Shown: piece after piece, positions 55,368 through 63,723 of the stretch
Layout: every line of letters starts with the position of its first letter
Position numbering within the stretch: the stretch's first letter is position 1
The notes under the pieces: generated by a model
What the model saw: the letters and a program-made list of their open reading frames with translations, nothing else
What the model was told of the DNA's origin: nothing
Database searches by the model: none
Assembly (NCBI RefSeq): GCF_030813795.1
Contig: NZ_JAUSUX010000001.1
Coordinates: 62,001 to 126,000, forward strand
Direction of reading: 5' to 3'
DNA: 64,000 nt
DNA from: Desulfofundulus luciae
Lineage (GTDB): Bacteria; Bacillota; Desulfotomaculia; Desulfotomaculales; Desulfovirgulaceae
Position numbers and translations under genes: made by a program

Positions 55368-55565
55368 GTAAATATTCAGTGAACACGATTGGGTGCGGTG
55401 CTGTCGGCGCGGAGCACTGGAGTGAGCGGGGACCCAGCACTCACTGGAATACTAGCTCTTCCCAAAACCTGATGTGTCAATTAAACCTGAAACACCGGGA
55501 GCAGAGTCATATACAGGTGAGTGCTGGGCCGCATCCTCGTTATAACGGTTTTACTGAATATTTAC
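55368..55565 (+). mobile_element. MITE-like element, copy C (between prfA and prmC)
   Basis: A 198-bp element with perfect 13-bp terminal inverted repeats: GTAAATATTCAGT (55368-55380) and ACTGAATATTTAC (55553-55565). It is flanked by an 8-bp near-perfect duplication, TCGAGGAG (55360-55367) and TCGAGGGG (55566-55573). Its core (55432-55529) is homologous to the cores of copies A and B. The duplicated sequence contains the GAGGAG/GAGGGGAG ribosome-binding stretch, so prmC keeps a Shine-Dalgarno site 7-8 bases before its ATG at 55583. There is no transposase inside. Confidence 0.85.
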
Positions 55566-55582
55566 TCGAGGGGAGTTTTTTT

Positions 55583-56485
55583 ATGAATATCGCCACCGCC
55601 CTGGCCAGGGCCAGGGCTTTCCTGCGCCAGAAGGGCATTGACGCCGCCCCCCTGGAGGCGGAGGTACTCCTGGCTCATGTTACCGGCATGGACCGGGTGG
55701 GTTTATACCGGGAGGCCGGCCGCCTCCTCACCCGGGAGGAGGAAGAAAAGTTCCAGGAACTTTTGCAGCGGCGCGCCGCCGGGGAACCGGTGGCCTACCT
55801 GACGGGTTGCCGGGAGTTTATGGGGCTTTCCTTCCGGGTCACCCGGGATGTACTCATTCCCCGCCCGGAAACGGAGCTTTTGGTGGAGGTGGCCCTGGAA
55901 CTTTTGGCCGGCGGGGCGGTGCCGGGTGAAGAGCGGCTTTTCCTGGCCGATGTGGGCACGGGCAGCGGGGCCATTGCCGTCAGCCTGGCTTACTACCTGG
56001 ACAAGGGCACCATCTATGCCACCGACATTTCCCCGGCGGCCCTGGCGCTGGCCGCCGAAAACGCCCGGCGGCACCGGGTGTCCGGCCGCATCATCTTTTT
56101 GGCCGGGGACTTGCTGTCCCCGCTGCAAAAAATCCTTTCTCCGGGCAGCCTGTCCCTGGTGGCCGCCAACCTGCCCTACATCCCCTCGGCCGCCGTTGGC
56201 CAGTTGATGCCCGATGTGGCCCGCTATGAGCCGCACCTGGCTCTGGACGGCGGCTGTGACGGCCTGGAGCTCTACCGGCGCCTGGTTCCCCAGGCCCGGG
56301 AGCTGCTGGCTCCGGGAGGTTACCTGCTCATGGAGATCGATCCCTCCCAGGCCCCTCTCATGGCCCGGCTGCTCCCGGAAGGCGCCTGGCGCTACGGGGT
56401 GCGGCGGGACCTGGCCGGCCGGGAGCGGCTGGTGGTGGCACAACTTATGGTTTCTTGTATGTCTAAAACGCCTTCCACGCTGTAA
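55583..56485 (+). CDS. prmC: Peptide chain release factor N5-glutamine methyltransferase
   Basis: PrmC methylates the glutamine of the GGQ motif in release factors with S-adenosylmethionine. The 300-residue protein has the N-terminal helical domain (about 1-85, ending FMGLSFRVTRDVLIPRPETELLVE) and the SAM domain with DVGTGSGAIAVSLA (about 123-136). The active-site motif reads N-L-P-Y (AANLPYIP) in place of the usual N-P-P-Y. The start follows a ribosome site in the right-hand target duplication of the mobile element. The long open frame upstream runs through that element and is not coding. The 3' end overlaps the convergent NicO-like gene by 23 bases. Confidence 0.92.
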   Translation: MNIATALARARAFLRQKGIDAAPLEAEVLLAHVTGMDRVGLYREAGRLLTREEEEKFQELLQRRAAGEPVAYLTGCREFMGLSFRVTRDVLIPRPETELLVEVALELLAGGAVPGEERLFLADVGTGSGAIAVSLAYYLDKGTIYATDISPAALALAAENARRHRVSGRIIFLAGDLLSPLQKILSPGSLSLVAANLPYIPSAAVGQLMPDVARYEPHLALDGGCDGLELYRRLVPQARELLAPGGYLLMEIDPSQAPLMARLLPEGAWRYGVRRDLAGRERLVVAQLMVSCMSKTPSTL

Positions 56486-57143
56486 GTACACCGGTGAAAA
56501 AAATCAAGAGGCCGCTGGTTACCGTGAGCCAGCGCCATCTGCGCTGACCCAGCATGCTCTGGGCCAGGTGGGAAAGCTTCACGAACAAAAGCCCCACCCC
56601 CACCAGGGCCAGCGCCCCTCCCAGCCCAAAGGCCAGGACAAGGCTTAACCCCACCATGGGGGTGCCGCTGCCGATGGAGAGGAGCATCACCGTCAGGGCC
56701 CCCGGGCAGGGGACCAGGCCGCTGGTGACTCCCACCAGTAACAATCCCCAGCGGTCCCGGCGTACTCTGGTTCCTGCGGGCGGGCGTCCCGGCCGGCCGC
56801 AGTGGGGGCAGCAGTCACTCCGCATAAAAAGCAGCCGCAGGCCGATGAGAGCAATGAGCACGCCCGAGATCACCTGCAACCACACTCCCAGTTCCTGCCG
56901 GGGCATTCCCGCCGTCGCCACGGTGAACCAGGTAACCCAGCGGGCGCCCATCGCCAGGACAAGCACCACCAGGGTGTGGGTGGCTGCCGTGAACAGTCCC
57001 AATAGCAGCGCATCTACAGCCCGTCCCCGGGAAAGAACCAGGTAGGCCCCCATTATGCTCTTACCGTGTCCCGGTTCCAGGGCATGCAGGAGACCCAGGC
57101 CAAAGGCCGATAAATGGGTAATGCCGAAAGTCAAACCCCTCAC
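56463..57143 (-). CDS. NicO/RcnA-type nickel-cobalt transporter
   Basis: A ~226-residue membrane protein with about six hydrophobic segments. HALEPGHGKSIMGAYLVLSRG near the N-terminus and GLVPCPGALTVMLLSIGSG in the second half are the two halves of the NicO/RcnA family, which exports or takes up Ni and Co. A cytoplasmic loop with CCPHCGR may bind metal. The start is uncertain: GTG at 57143 has GGGGGAA upstream, whereas the frame is open to 57245. It is divergent from the Fur-family gene, so both may answer to metal. Confidence 0.8.
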   Translation of the reverse strand: MRGLTFGITHLSAFGLGLLHALEPGHGKSIMGAYLVLSRGRAVDALLLGLFTAATHTLVVLVLAMGARWVTWFTVATAGMPRQELGVWLQVISGVLIALIGLRLLFMRSDCCPHCGRPGRPPAGTRVRRDRWGLLLVGVTSGLVPCPGALTVMLLSIGSGTPMVGLSLVLAFGLGGALALVGVGLLFVKLSHLAQSMLGQRRWRWLTVTSGLLIFFTGVLTAWKAF

Positions 57144-57238
57144 CCCGACCGCAAAAATTCCCCCATTTATGCTGCCTCTATGACTGGACAGGACACTACA
57201 GCATATTCCCCGGGTATCATTTTTTAGAACAGCGGTTC

Positions 57239-57267
57239 TTGACAAAAGATGGGTTATTTGATTAAAT
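57239..57267 (+). promoter_or_regulatory. Promoter of the Fur-family gene
   Basis: Perfect TTGACA (57239-57244), a 17-bp spacer and TTAAAT (57262-57267). The 48 bases between the promoter and the start are AT-rich, with a small AATG/CATT inverted repeat (57272-57285), and could contain an operator for autoregulation. Confidence 0.6.
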
Positions 57268-57314
57268 AATAAATGCTAATACATTGGAATTATTCTGATC
57301 TGGGAGGCATACCT

Positions 57315-57740
57315 ATGAAACTGGAGGAGGCGCTGCACAAGCTAAAAGCGCAGGGTGTGCGCCTGACACCCCAGCGTCAGGAGGTGTTACGCGTTTTGAT
57401 CGAAGAGGCGGATGGGGAGGAGCACTTGAGCGCCGAGGAAATCTGGCGCCTGGTCCAGAAGCGCTACGCCAGTGTCAGCTTTGATACCATTTACCGCACT
57501 TTGCACCTGTTGACCCGCTGCGGCCTGGCCAGCGAACTGGATTTCTCCGACGGCTGCCGGCGTTTCGAATTTGCCGGTAATGGGCACCACCACCACCTGG
57601 TTTGCCTGAAATGCGGCCGGGCTGAGGAACTGCCCTTATGTCCGGAGGAGTGTCTGGCCCGGGTACAGGCGGAAAGGCCGGGGTTTAAAGTTACCGGCCA
57701 TGCGTTTAAAATCTACGGATATTGCCAAAGATGTCAGTAA
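57315..57740 (+). CDS. Fur-family transcriptional regulator (likely zinc-responsive)
   Basis: A 141-residue metalloregulator starting at ATG 57315 after GGGAGGC. The N-terminal winged helix (about 1-80, RLTPQRQEVLRVL and VSFDTIYRTLHLLTRCGL) is followed by the dimer domain with a His-rich GNGHHHHLVCLKCG, CPEEC, and the C-terminal CQRC zinc site. The downstream znuACB-like transporter points to zinc (Zur), and the divergent NicO gene leaves Ni or Co as an alternative. I could not identify a clear Zur box. Confidence 0.85.
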   Translation: MKLEEALHKLKAQGVRLTPQRQEVLRVLIEEADGEEHLSAEEIWRLVQKRYASVSFDTIYRTLHLLTRCGLASELDFSDGCRRFEFAGNGHHHHLVCLKCGRAEELPLCPEECLARVQAERPGFKVTGHAFKIYGYCQRCQ

Positions 57741-57927
57741 ATACAGGTAGAACATTCAAGAGGCCGCTCTAACCAATTCTGCTTTAAAACAAGTAACAGG
57801 ATACCAATTATGGTGCCGGGTGTTTTCGTATCCGGTTTTCGTGGTTTTAGTCGTTCCTCCGGGACGACCTTCGCCCTTGCCTGTTTTTGGGGTTCTGGCA
57901 TAATACGTGTCTGGAGGGTGCAGGAAC

Positions 57928-58878
57928 TTGAAAAAAAGGGTGCTTTTTTTGCTTGTTGCAGCCCTGCTGTTGTTCAATATACCCGGATGCGGCACCACTA
58001 CTGCATCCGGCCCGCCGGCGGATGGGAAAATAGCGGTGGTGACCACCATCTATCCCCTTTACGATTTTGCCCGCCAGGTGGGGGGAGAACGGGTTGAGGT
58101 TACCAATCTTGTGCCTGCAGGGGTGGAGCCCCATGGATGGGAGCCAACGTCCCGGGACATGGTACGCCTGACTCAAGCGAAGGTTTTCATCTTTAACGGT
58201 GCAGGCATGGAACCCTGGGTGGAGCGGCAGTTGGGCATGCTTGAAGAAAAGGGGGTAAAAGTGGTCGAGGCCAGCCGGGGCCTGGATCTTATTACCGGCA
58301 GTCCCGGGCAAGGCCATGAACACCGCGCTGCTCCGGCAGGGGACACCGTTGTGGACCCCCATGTCTGGCTGGATCCGGTGCAGGCACAGGAAATAGTGCG
58401 GCATATACAGGATGCTTTTATCGCCGTGGATCCAGACCACGCATCCTACTACAAATCCCGGGCCGAAGAGTACATAGCCAAACTCCAGGATCTAGACCGG
58501 GAGTACCGGGAAGCCGCGCAAAGCTTCAAGAGCCGGGATATAGTTACCTCCCATGCGGCCTTTGGATACCTGGCCCGGCGTTACGGGTTGCGCCAGGTGC
58601 CGGTAATGGGTCTTTCTCCCGAGAGCGAACCCGATCCGGCCCATATGCGCGAGGTGGCGGCCTTTTGCCGGGAACACAATGTAAAGTACATTTTCTTTGA
58701 AACCCTGGTCAGCCCGAAATTATCGGAAACCCTGGCCCGGGAGGTGGGTGCCCGCACTCTTGTGCTTAACCCCCTGGGCGGACTCACGCCGGAAGAAATG
58801 GCCAGGGGTGAAGATTACCTGTCTGTGATGAGGCAAAACCTGGCCAATTTAAAGATTGCCCTGGGGGGTAAATCATGA
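57928..58878 (+). CDS. znuA: Zinc ABC transporter substrate-binding lipoprotein (ZnuA-like)
   Basis: A ~316-residue cluster A-I binding protein. The signal peptide ends at the lipobox-like IPGC (about 19-22), so it should be a lipoprotein. It has the family pattern TTIYPLYDFARQVGG, a metal histidine in EPHGWEPTS, a short His-containing loop GHEHRA (about 130), DPHVWLDP (about 147), and the C-terminal HAAFGYLARRYGL and FFETLVSPK. Zinc or manganese could be the metal; the Fur-family neighbour favours zinc. TTG 57928 is chosen after GGAGGG. The permease gene set follows by overlap (ATGA). Confidence 0.9.
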   Translation: MKKRVLFLLVAALLLFNIPGCGTTTASGPPADGKIAVVTTIYPLYDFARQVGGERVEVTNLVPAGVEPHGWEPTSRDMVRLTQAKVFIFNGAGMEPWVERQLGMLEEKGVKVVEASRGLDLITGSPGQGHEHRAAPAGDTVVDPHVWLDPVQAQEIVRHIQDAFIAVDPDHASYYKSRAEEYIAKLQDLDREYREAAQSFKSRDIVTSHAAFGYLARRYGLRQVPVMGLSPESEPDPAHMREVAAFCREHNVKYIFFETLVSPKLSETLAREVGARTLVLNPLGGLTPEEMARGEDYLSVMRQNLANLKIALGGKS

Positions 58879-59618
58879 ACCTGGTAGAAGTAAAGGACCT
58901 TTCCTTTAGCTACGGTGAGGAAATGGTTCTCGAGCGTATTAACCTTACCGTGGCCAGGGGGGATTTTCTCGCCCTGATGGGCCCCAACGGTTCGGGTAAG
59001 ACTACCCTGGTAAAGTTGATCCTGGGCTTGTTAAAGCCCCTTACCGGGGAGGTCAGGTTGTTTGGCAGCCCCGTGAACCGCTTTCGCCAGTGGCACCGGG
59101 TCGGCTACGTGCCCCAGAAGGCCACCAGTTTTGATGCCCGTTTTCCGGCAACGGTGGAAGAAGTGGTTTTTGCCGGCCGTTTTGGCCTTCTGGGCCCGGG
59201 GCGCCGCCCGGGGGAGGAGGACCGCCGGGCGGTGGAGGAAGCCCTGGAACTGGTAGGGCTCGGCGGTGCCGGGCACCGGACCATCGGCAACCTTTCCGGC
59301 GGGCAGCAGCAGCGGGTGTTTATTGCCCGGGCACTGGTGGGCAAGCCCGAATTGCTGGTGCTGGACGAACCGGTGGTGGGTTTGGACAGCCGGGCGCTTG
59401 ATTCCTTTTATGCTTTGCTGGAGCGCCTCAACCGGGATATGGGCATCACCCTGATCACCGTGTCCCACGATACCGGCACCGTAGCCCGCCGGGTGGGCAA
59501 AGTGGCCTGTATCAACCGCCGCCTGATCTGCCACGGTACACCGTCCCAGGTATTGACCACCGCCAACCTGGCCCGTCTCTACGGGATACCGGTCCGGCGG
59601 GTAGCGCACGGCCACTAG
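58875..59618 (+). CDS. znuC: Zinc ABC transporter ATP-binding protein (ZnuC-like)
   Basis: A 247-residue ABC ATPase. Walker A is GPNGSGKTTLVKL (about 35-47), the signature is LSGGQQQRVFIARAL (about 138-152), Walker B is LLVLDEPVVGLD (about 158-169), and the H-loop is TVSHDTG near 196. It matches the ZnuC/MntB group with a C-terminal GTPSQVLT. It overlaps znuA by four bases and is followed by the permease after 51 bases, completing a metal-uptake operon with the Fur-type regulator upstream. Confidence 0.95.
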   Translation: MNLVEVKDLSFSYGEEMVLERINLTVARGDFLALMGPNGSGKTTLVKLILGLLKPLTGEVRLFGSPVNRFRQWHRVGYVPQKATSFDARFPATVEEVVFAGRFGLLGPGRRPGEEDRRAVEEALELVGLGGAGHRTIGNLSGGQQQRVFIARALVGKPELLVLDEPVVGLDSRALDSFYALLERLNRDMGITLITVSHDTGTVARRVGKVACINRRLICHGTPSQVLTTANLARLYGIPVRRVAHGH

Positions 59619-59669
59619 ACAATGCCGCGACTTGAGAGGATGACTCAAAAACAAAGAAGGGGATTCATT

Positions 59670-60554
59670 ATGGGAGAAATTTTCTCATACGATTTTATGG
59701 TTCGGGCGCTACTGGCCGGGCTGGTAGTGGGCGTCCTCTGCCCGGCGGTGGGTGTGTTTCTGGTCATGCGCCGGTACGCCTTCATGGCCGATACCCTGGC
59801 CCACGTCTCCCTGGCCGGGGTGGCCCTGGGCATGATCCTGGGCATTTCCCCTTTTCTGACCACCCTGGCCGTGGTCCTGGCGGCCGCCCTGGGTGTCGAA
59901 CGCCTGCGGGCCGCCGGGCGGTTGCACGGGGAGGCCGTCCTGGCCCTGATGATGAGCAGCGGTCTGGCCCTGGCCGTGGTTCTGATCAGCCTGGCCCGGG
60001 GCTTTAACATGGACGTTATGGGTTACCTTTTCGGCAGCATTCTGACCGTCGGTTCCGGGGATTTACTCCTTATCCTGGTGGTAGGGGCGGTAGTGCTAGG
60101 GTTACTGGCCTTCTTCTATAAAGAATTGTTTTTTATCTCCTTTGACGAGGAGTGTGCCCGGGTGGCCGGTTTGCCGGTGGACCGCCTGAATGTGCTTTTC
60201 ATCCTGCTGGTAGCCCTGACCGTATCCGTAGCCACCAGGGTGGTGGGAATCCTCCTGGTGAGCGCCCTGATGGTTATCCCGGTGCTTATCGCCCAGTTGC
60301 TCTCCGGCAGTTTCCGGCGCCTGTTCTGGCTTTCCCTGGTCCTGGGTGTAACGGTTTGCTTCTGGGGCCTGGTTCTTTCCTACCACCTGGGCACGGCGCC
60401 CGGTGGTTCCATTGTCCTGCTGGCGGCGGCGTTTTTCGTCCTGGTCCAGGGCGGCACGGTCGCCTGGCGCGCCCGGCAGCGCCGCCGCCTGGTTAATGGA
60501 ACGAAAGGAAAACTCCCCCTGGTGAAGCTGGGGGAGCGTGCGTCCGGCCCATGA
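59670..60554 (+). CDS. znuB: Zinc ABC transporter permease (ZnuB-like)
   Basis: A 294-residue ABC-3 family permease with eight or nine membrane segments. Landmarks are FLVMRRYAFMADTLAHVSLAGVALG near the start, FGSILTVGSGDLLLI mid-way and RVVGILLVSALMVIPV in the second half. The start is ATG 59670 after GAAGGGGA; the upstream frame to 59622 lacks a ribosome site. It completes the znuA-znuC-znuB order. The C-terminal ~25 residues are charged. Confidence 0.92.
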   Translation: MGEIFSYDFMVRALLAGLVVGVLCPAVGVFLVMRRYAFMADTLAHVSLAGVALGMILGISPFLTTLAVVLAAALGVERLRAAGRLHGEAVLALMMSSGLALAVVLISLARGFNMDVMGYLFGSILTVGSGDLLLILVVGAVVLGLLAFFYKELFFISFDEECARVAGLPVDRLNVLFILLVALTVSVATRVVGILLVSALMVIPVLIAQLLSGSFRRLFWLSLVLGVTVCFWGLVLSYHLGTAPGGSIVLLAAAFFVLVQGGTVAWRARQRRRLVNGTKGKLPLVKLGERASGP

Positions 60555-60624
60555 GTTCATGATTGTGTTTTCAGGCGATGGATGTTTTTCACTTCCGCCT
60601 CCATGCGGGAGAAAGGGCAGGCAA

Positions 60625-61395
60625 CTATTTAATCACCAGCCGGCGCATCAGGTAGAGGGGCAGGGGAAACAATACGGCGGTTAATGCCACCAGCCAGATG
60701 AAATCCCAGATTAAACCGGGATGCACCTGGCCCAGCACCAGGCTGCGTACCAGGTTGACCACGTGGTAAAGAGGGCTGGCCCAGGCCAGCTTTTGCATTA
60801 TCCGGGGCAGGCCGCTTAAAGGGAAGAAGACTCCGGAGAAGAGAAAAAGGGGCGTCATGATCAGGGAGAAGAAATAATTGAAATTTTCTATGTTGGGCAC
60901 CAGCCCCGTCCAGATCATGGAAAAAACAGCAAACAAAAGCCCCGCCACGGCCAGCACCGGGGGTACCAGCAACGCCCAGGGCGAGACCACCAGACCCAGG
61001 GCCAGGATTACCACCAGGATCACCGAGCCGTACAGGATACTTTTGAAGGTACCGTACAGTATTTCGGCCACGATTATGTCATCCATGCTTACCGGGGTGG
61101 CTACCATGGCGTGAAAGGTTTTCTGGTATTCCATGCGCACAAAGGTGCCGTAGGTACACTCGTAACTGGTGGCGAACATGGCCGAAGAAGCCACCAGCCC
61201 GGGAGCCAGGTAATTCAAATAGGGCAGTCCTTCCATGGGTTGTACGTAGGCGCCCAGGCCAAGTCCCAGTGCCGCAATGTACAGGAGGGGCTCGAAAAAG
61301 TTAAAAGAAAGGTTTGTTTTCCAGTTGCGGCTGAAAACGATCAGGTGGCGGCGCAGCACCTGCCATACCAGCGGGGAAACGTCCAGGAACTTCAA
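60625..61395 (-). CDS. ABC-2 type transporter permease
   Basis: A 256-residue permease with six membrane segments of the ABC-2 (NodJ-like) class. It shows LSFNFFEPLLYIAALGLGLGAYV near the start, YQKTFHAMVATPVSMDDIIVAEILYG, and a MTPLFLFSGVFFPLSGLPRIMQKLAWASPLYHVVNLVR stretch near 175-210, typical of the family. It overlaps the ATPase gene by four bases on the minus strand, so they form one exporter. The substrate is unknown; NodIJ-like pairs export oligosaccharides, lipids or drugs. Confidence 0.88.
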   Translation of the reverse strand: MKFLDVSPLVWQVLRRHLIVFSRNWKTNLSFNFFEPLLYIAALGLGLGAYVQPMEGLPYLNYLAPGLVASSAMFATSYECTYGTFVRMEYQKTFHAMVATPVSMDDIIVAEILYGTFKSILYGSVILVVILALGLVVSPWALLVPPVLAVAGLLFAVFSMIWTGLVPNIENFNYFFSLIMTPLFLFSGVFFPLSGLPRIMQKLAWASPLYHVVNLVRSLVLGQVHPGLIWDFIWLVALTAVLFPLPLYLMRRLVIK

Positions 61396-62357
61396 GCCTG
61401 CAACCCCCTTCCGGTGAGCTTTAAAAACACGTCCTCCAGGGTGGCGGGACGCAGCAAAAGTTGGGAAAAAGAGAGGGGCATGTCCTGCAGGGCCTGGAGG
61501 AGGGCCTGGCCGTTTTCCCGGGGGAAAAGGAAGAGGTTGTCCCCCACCGCCAGGTGGCCCCGGAGCAGGTGGTTCGTCCGGTCCACAACCATTTTTACCG
61601 GATCTTTGCAGTTTAGCGCCGGCTGGAACTGTTCGGTGCGCTCCATCCGGTCCAGGCCCACCTCCACCACTTCCCGGCCAATGTGTTTGGCCACCAGCCC
61701 CTGCGGGTCGCCCTCCTCCAGAATTTCGCCCCTATCCATGATCACCAGGCGGTCGCAGAGCTGGCTGGCCTCCTCCAGGTAATGGGTGGTCAGCAGCAGG
61801 GTCACCCCCCGCTCTTTCAGGCGGCGCAGGCGCTGCCAGACCAGGTGGCGCGCCTGGGGGTCGAGCCCCGTGGTGGGCTCGTCCAGGATCACCAGGTCGG
61901 GGTTATTGATCAGCGCCCGGGCAATGGTCAGACGGCGTCTCATGCCCCCGGAGAGGCGGTCCACCCTGTCGTTGGCCCGGTCGGCCAGGTCGAAAAACTC
62001 CAGCAGTTCCATGGCCCGGGTGCGGGCGGTGGCTGCCGGGATGCGGAAATAATTGGCGTAGACGAGCAGGTTCTGCAGCACTTTTAAATCCGGGTCCAGA
62101 TTGTTTTCCTGGGGCACCACTCCCAGCCGGCTTTTTATTTCCCGGGGCTTTTTTTGTACATCCATGCCCAGGACGGTGAGCCTCCCGGAAGTAACGGGGG
62201 ACAGGCAGTAGATCATATTCACGGTAGTAGTTTTCCCCGCCCCGTTGGGGCCGAGAAAGCCGAAGCACTCCCGGGGCCGCACGCGAAAGTCGATGCTGCG
62301 TACGGCCACTTTACCGTTGTATTCTTTAGTTAGCTTTTCGGCAACTATGACATCCAT
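61392..62357 (-). CDS. ABC-2 exporter ATP-binding protein (NodI/DrrA-like)
   Basis: A 321-residue ATPase. Walker A is GFLGPNGAGKTTTVNMI (about 33-49), the signature LSGGMRRRLTIARAL (about 134-148), Walker B VILDEPTTGLD (about 155-165), and the H-loop TTHYLEEA near 189. The C-terminal ~90 residues after the ATPase are typical of DrrA/NodI proteins. The gene is translated first and overlaps the permease. It is transcribed away from the threonylcarbamoyladenylate synthase gene, with about 220 bases between. Confidence 0.92.
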   Translation of the reverse strand: MDVIVAEKLTKEYNGKVAVRSIDFRVRPRECFGFLGPNGAGKTTTVNMIYCLSPVTSGRLTVLGMDVQKKPREIKSRLGVVPQENNLDPDLKVLQNLLVYANYFRIPAATARTRAMELLEFFDLADRANDRVDRLSGGMRRRLTIARALINNPDLVILDEPTTGLDPQARHLVWQRLRRLKERGVTLLLTTHYLEEASQLCDRLVIMDRGEILEEGDPQGLVAKHIGREVVEVGLDRMERTEQFQPALNCKDPVKMVVDRTNHLLRGHLAVGDNLFLFPRENGQALLQALQDMPLSFSQLLLRPATLEDVFLKLTGRGLQA

Positions 62358-62520
62358 CCCTGTCTCTCCGGTAAATGTTGGCCTTAAAAAGATGCGGAAT
62401 GCCCGTAACTTATTTCGCTTGGTTACCGGCCTTCAACCGGGGTGGTTCAAACTATATTCTATAACAAAACCGCCTTACCTACCATGGGCAATTTCCCGTG
62501 GTTGTATCTTTTTGGCGCCA

Positions 62521-62548
62521 TTTTGTGGTATACTTTTTGTGGTATACT
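62521..62548 (+). promoter_or_regulatory. Tandem duplicated extended -10 promoter
   Basis: The 14-mer TTTTGTGGTATACT occurs twice without a gap, at 62521-62534 and 62535-62548. Each copy holds an extended -10 (TGGTATACT). It lies 33 bases before the start of the next gene. Two overlapping start points or a duplication of the promoter element are possible. Confidence 0.65.
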
Positions 62549-62581
62549 AACCGGTAAAGTTTCCAAAACGAAGGTATTACA

Positions 62582-63673
62582 ATGGAGCGATCGAAGAATC
62601 CCGTTGGGCGGACGACGTACTGGATGGTGGATCCCGCCAGGCCCGATCCCGGGATCATGGCCCGGGCCGGGTTAATTTTGCGTCAAGGGGGGCTCGTGGC
62701 CTTTCCCACCGAAACGGTTTACGGCCTGGGAGCCAATGCCCTGGATGCCCTTGCCGTAGTCCGCATCTTTGAAGCCAAGGGACGCCCCCAGGACAACCCC
62801 CTGATCGTCCACGTGGCCGACCGGGAAACGGTGAACCGGCTGGCCCGCCGGGTGCCTGCCGGTGCCGGCAGGCTGATGGACGTTTTCTGGCCGGGCCCCC
62901 TTACCCTGGTGCTGCCCGCAGCACCAGTTGTTCCCCGGCAGGTGACGGCGGGACTGGACAGCGTGGGCATACGCATGCCCGGCCATCCCGTGGCCCTGGC
63001 CCTGATTGCGGCCGCCGGGGTGCCGGTGGCGGCGCCCAGTGCCAACCTTTCCGGCCGCCCCAGCCCCACCACCGCCGGGCACGTTCTGCAGGACCTGGAC
63101 GGCCGCATTGAAGCCATCCTGGACGGCGGTCCCGCGGGGGTGGGTCTTGAGTCAACGGTACTGGATCTTACCGGGGATGTGCCCGTGATTCTCCGTCCCG
63201 GGGGTATAACTCGCGAGGAACTGGAAAAGGTTATTGGTGAGGTGCGGGTAGACCCGGGCATTGATGGCGTGCCCGGCTGTGGTTCTCCTGCCGGCGAATT
63301 TCGCCCCCGTTCGCCGGGCATGAAGTACCGGCATTATGCCCCCCGGGCCCCCCTGGTGCTGGTGGAGGGGGAGCCGGAACGGGTGGTGGCCCGGTTGAAG
63401 GAACTGGCCGGGGGTTACCGGTCCCGGGGTTTGCGGGTTGGGGTTCTGGCCACCGCCGAAACCGCCAGAGAATGCCAGGAAGACCGGGTGGTGGTGGCCG
63501 GCTCGCGGCAGGACCCTGCCGGCATAGCTTCCCGGCTCTTTGCCGCCCTGCGCCGGTTTGATGAACTGGGGGTGGACATCATCCTGGCCGAGGGTATCGA
63601 GCCCCGGGGTCTGGGACTTGCCGTGATGAACCGCCTGCGGCGGGCCGCGGGCAACCGCATTGAACGGGTGTGA
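62582..63673 (+). CDS. L-threonylcarbamoyladenylate synthase (Sua5 type)
   Basis: This enzyme makes threonylcarbamoyl-AMP from threonine, bicarbonate and ATP for the t6A modification of tRNA at position 37. The 363-residue protein is the long Sua5/YwlC type. The YrdC domain (about 1-235) has LRQGGLVAFPTETVYGLGANA, KGRPQDNPLIVH and AAPSANLSGRPSPT; the extra Sua5 domain follows (about 250-363, PRSPGMKYRHYAP linker). In Bacillus ywlC lies near prfA, prmC and the MntP-type ywlD, as here. Confidence 0.95.
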   Translation: MERSKNPVGRTTYWMVDPARPDPGIMARAGLILRQGGLVAFPTETVYGLGANALDALAVVRIFEAKGRPQDNPLIVHVADRETVNRLARRVPAGAGRLMDVFWPGPLTLVLPAAPVVPRQVTAGLDSVGIRMPGHPVALALIAAAGVPVAAPSANLSGRPSPTTAGHVLQDLDGRIEAILDGGPAGVGLESTVLDLTGDVPVILRPGGITREELEKVIGEVRVDPGIDGVPGCGSPAGEFRPRSPGMKYRHYAPRAPLVLVEGEPERVVARLKELAGGYRSRGLRVGVLATAETARECQEDRVVVAGSRQDPAGIASRLFAALRRFDELGVDIILAEGIEPRGLGLAVMNRLRRAAGNRIERV

Positions 63674-63723
63674 CTTCCGTCCCCGTTTTGGTGTATAGAA
63701 GGGGTTTTCTGGAGGCAACAGGG

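Noticed and set aside
55379-55582. Long 5' extension of the prmC reading frame
   Set aside because: It runs through copy C of the mobile element; the normal PrmC start is at 55583.
57245-57315. Classical Zur or Fur box before the Fur-family gene
   Set aside because: The region is AT-rich with only a weak inverted repeat; no consensus match is convincing.
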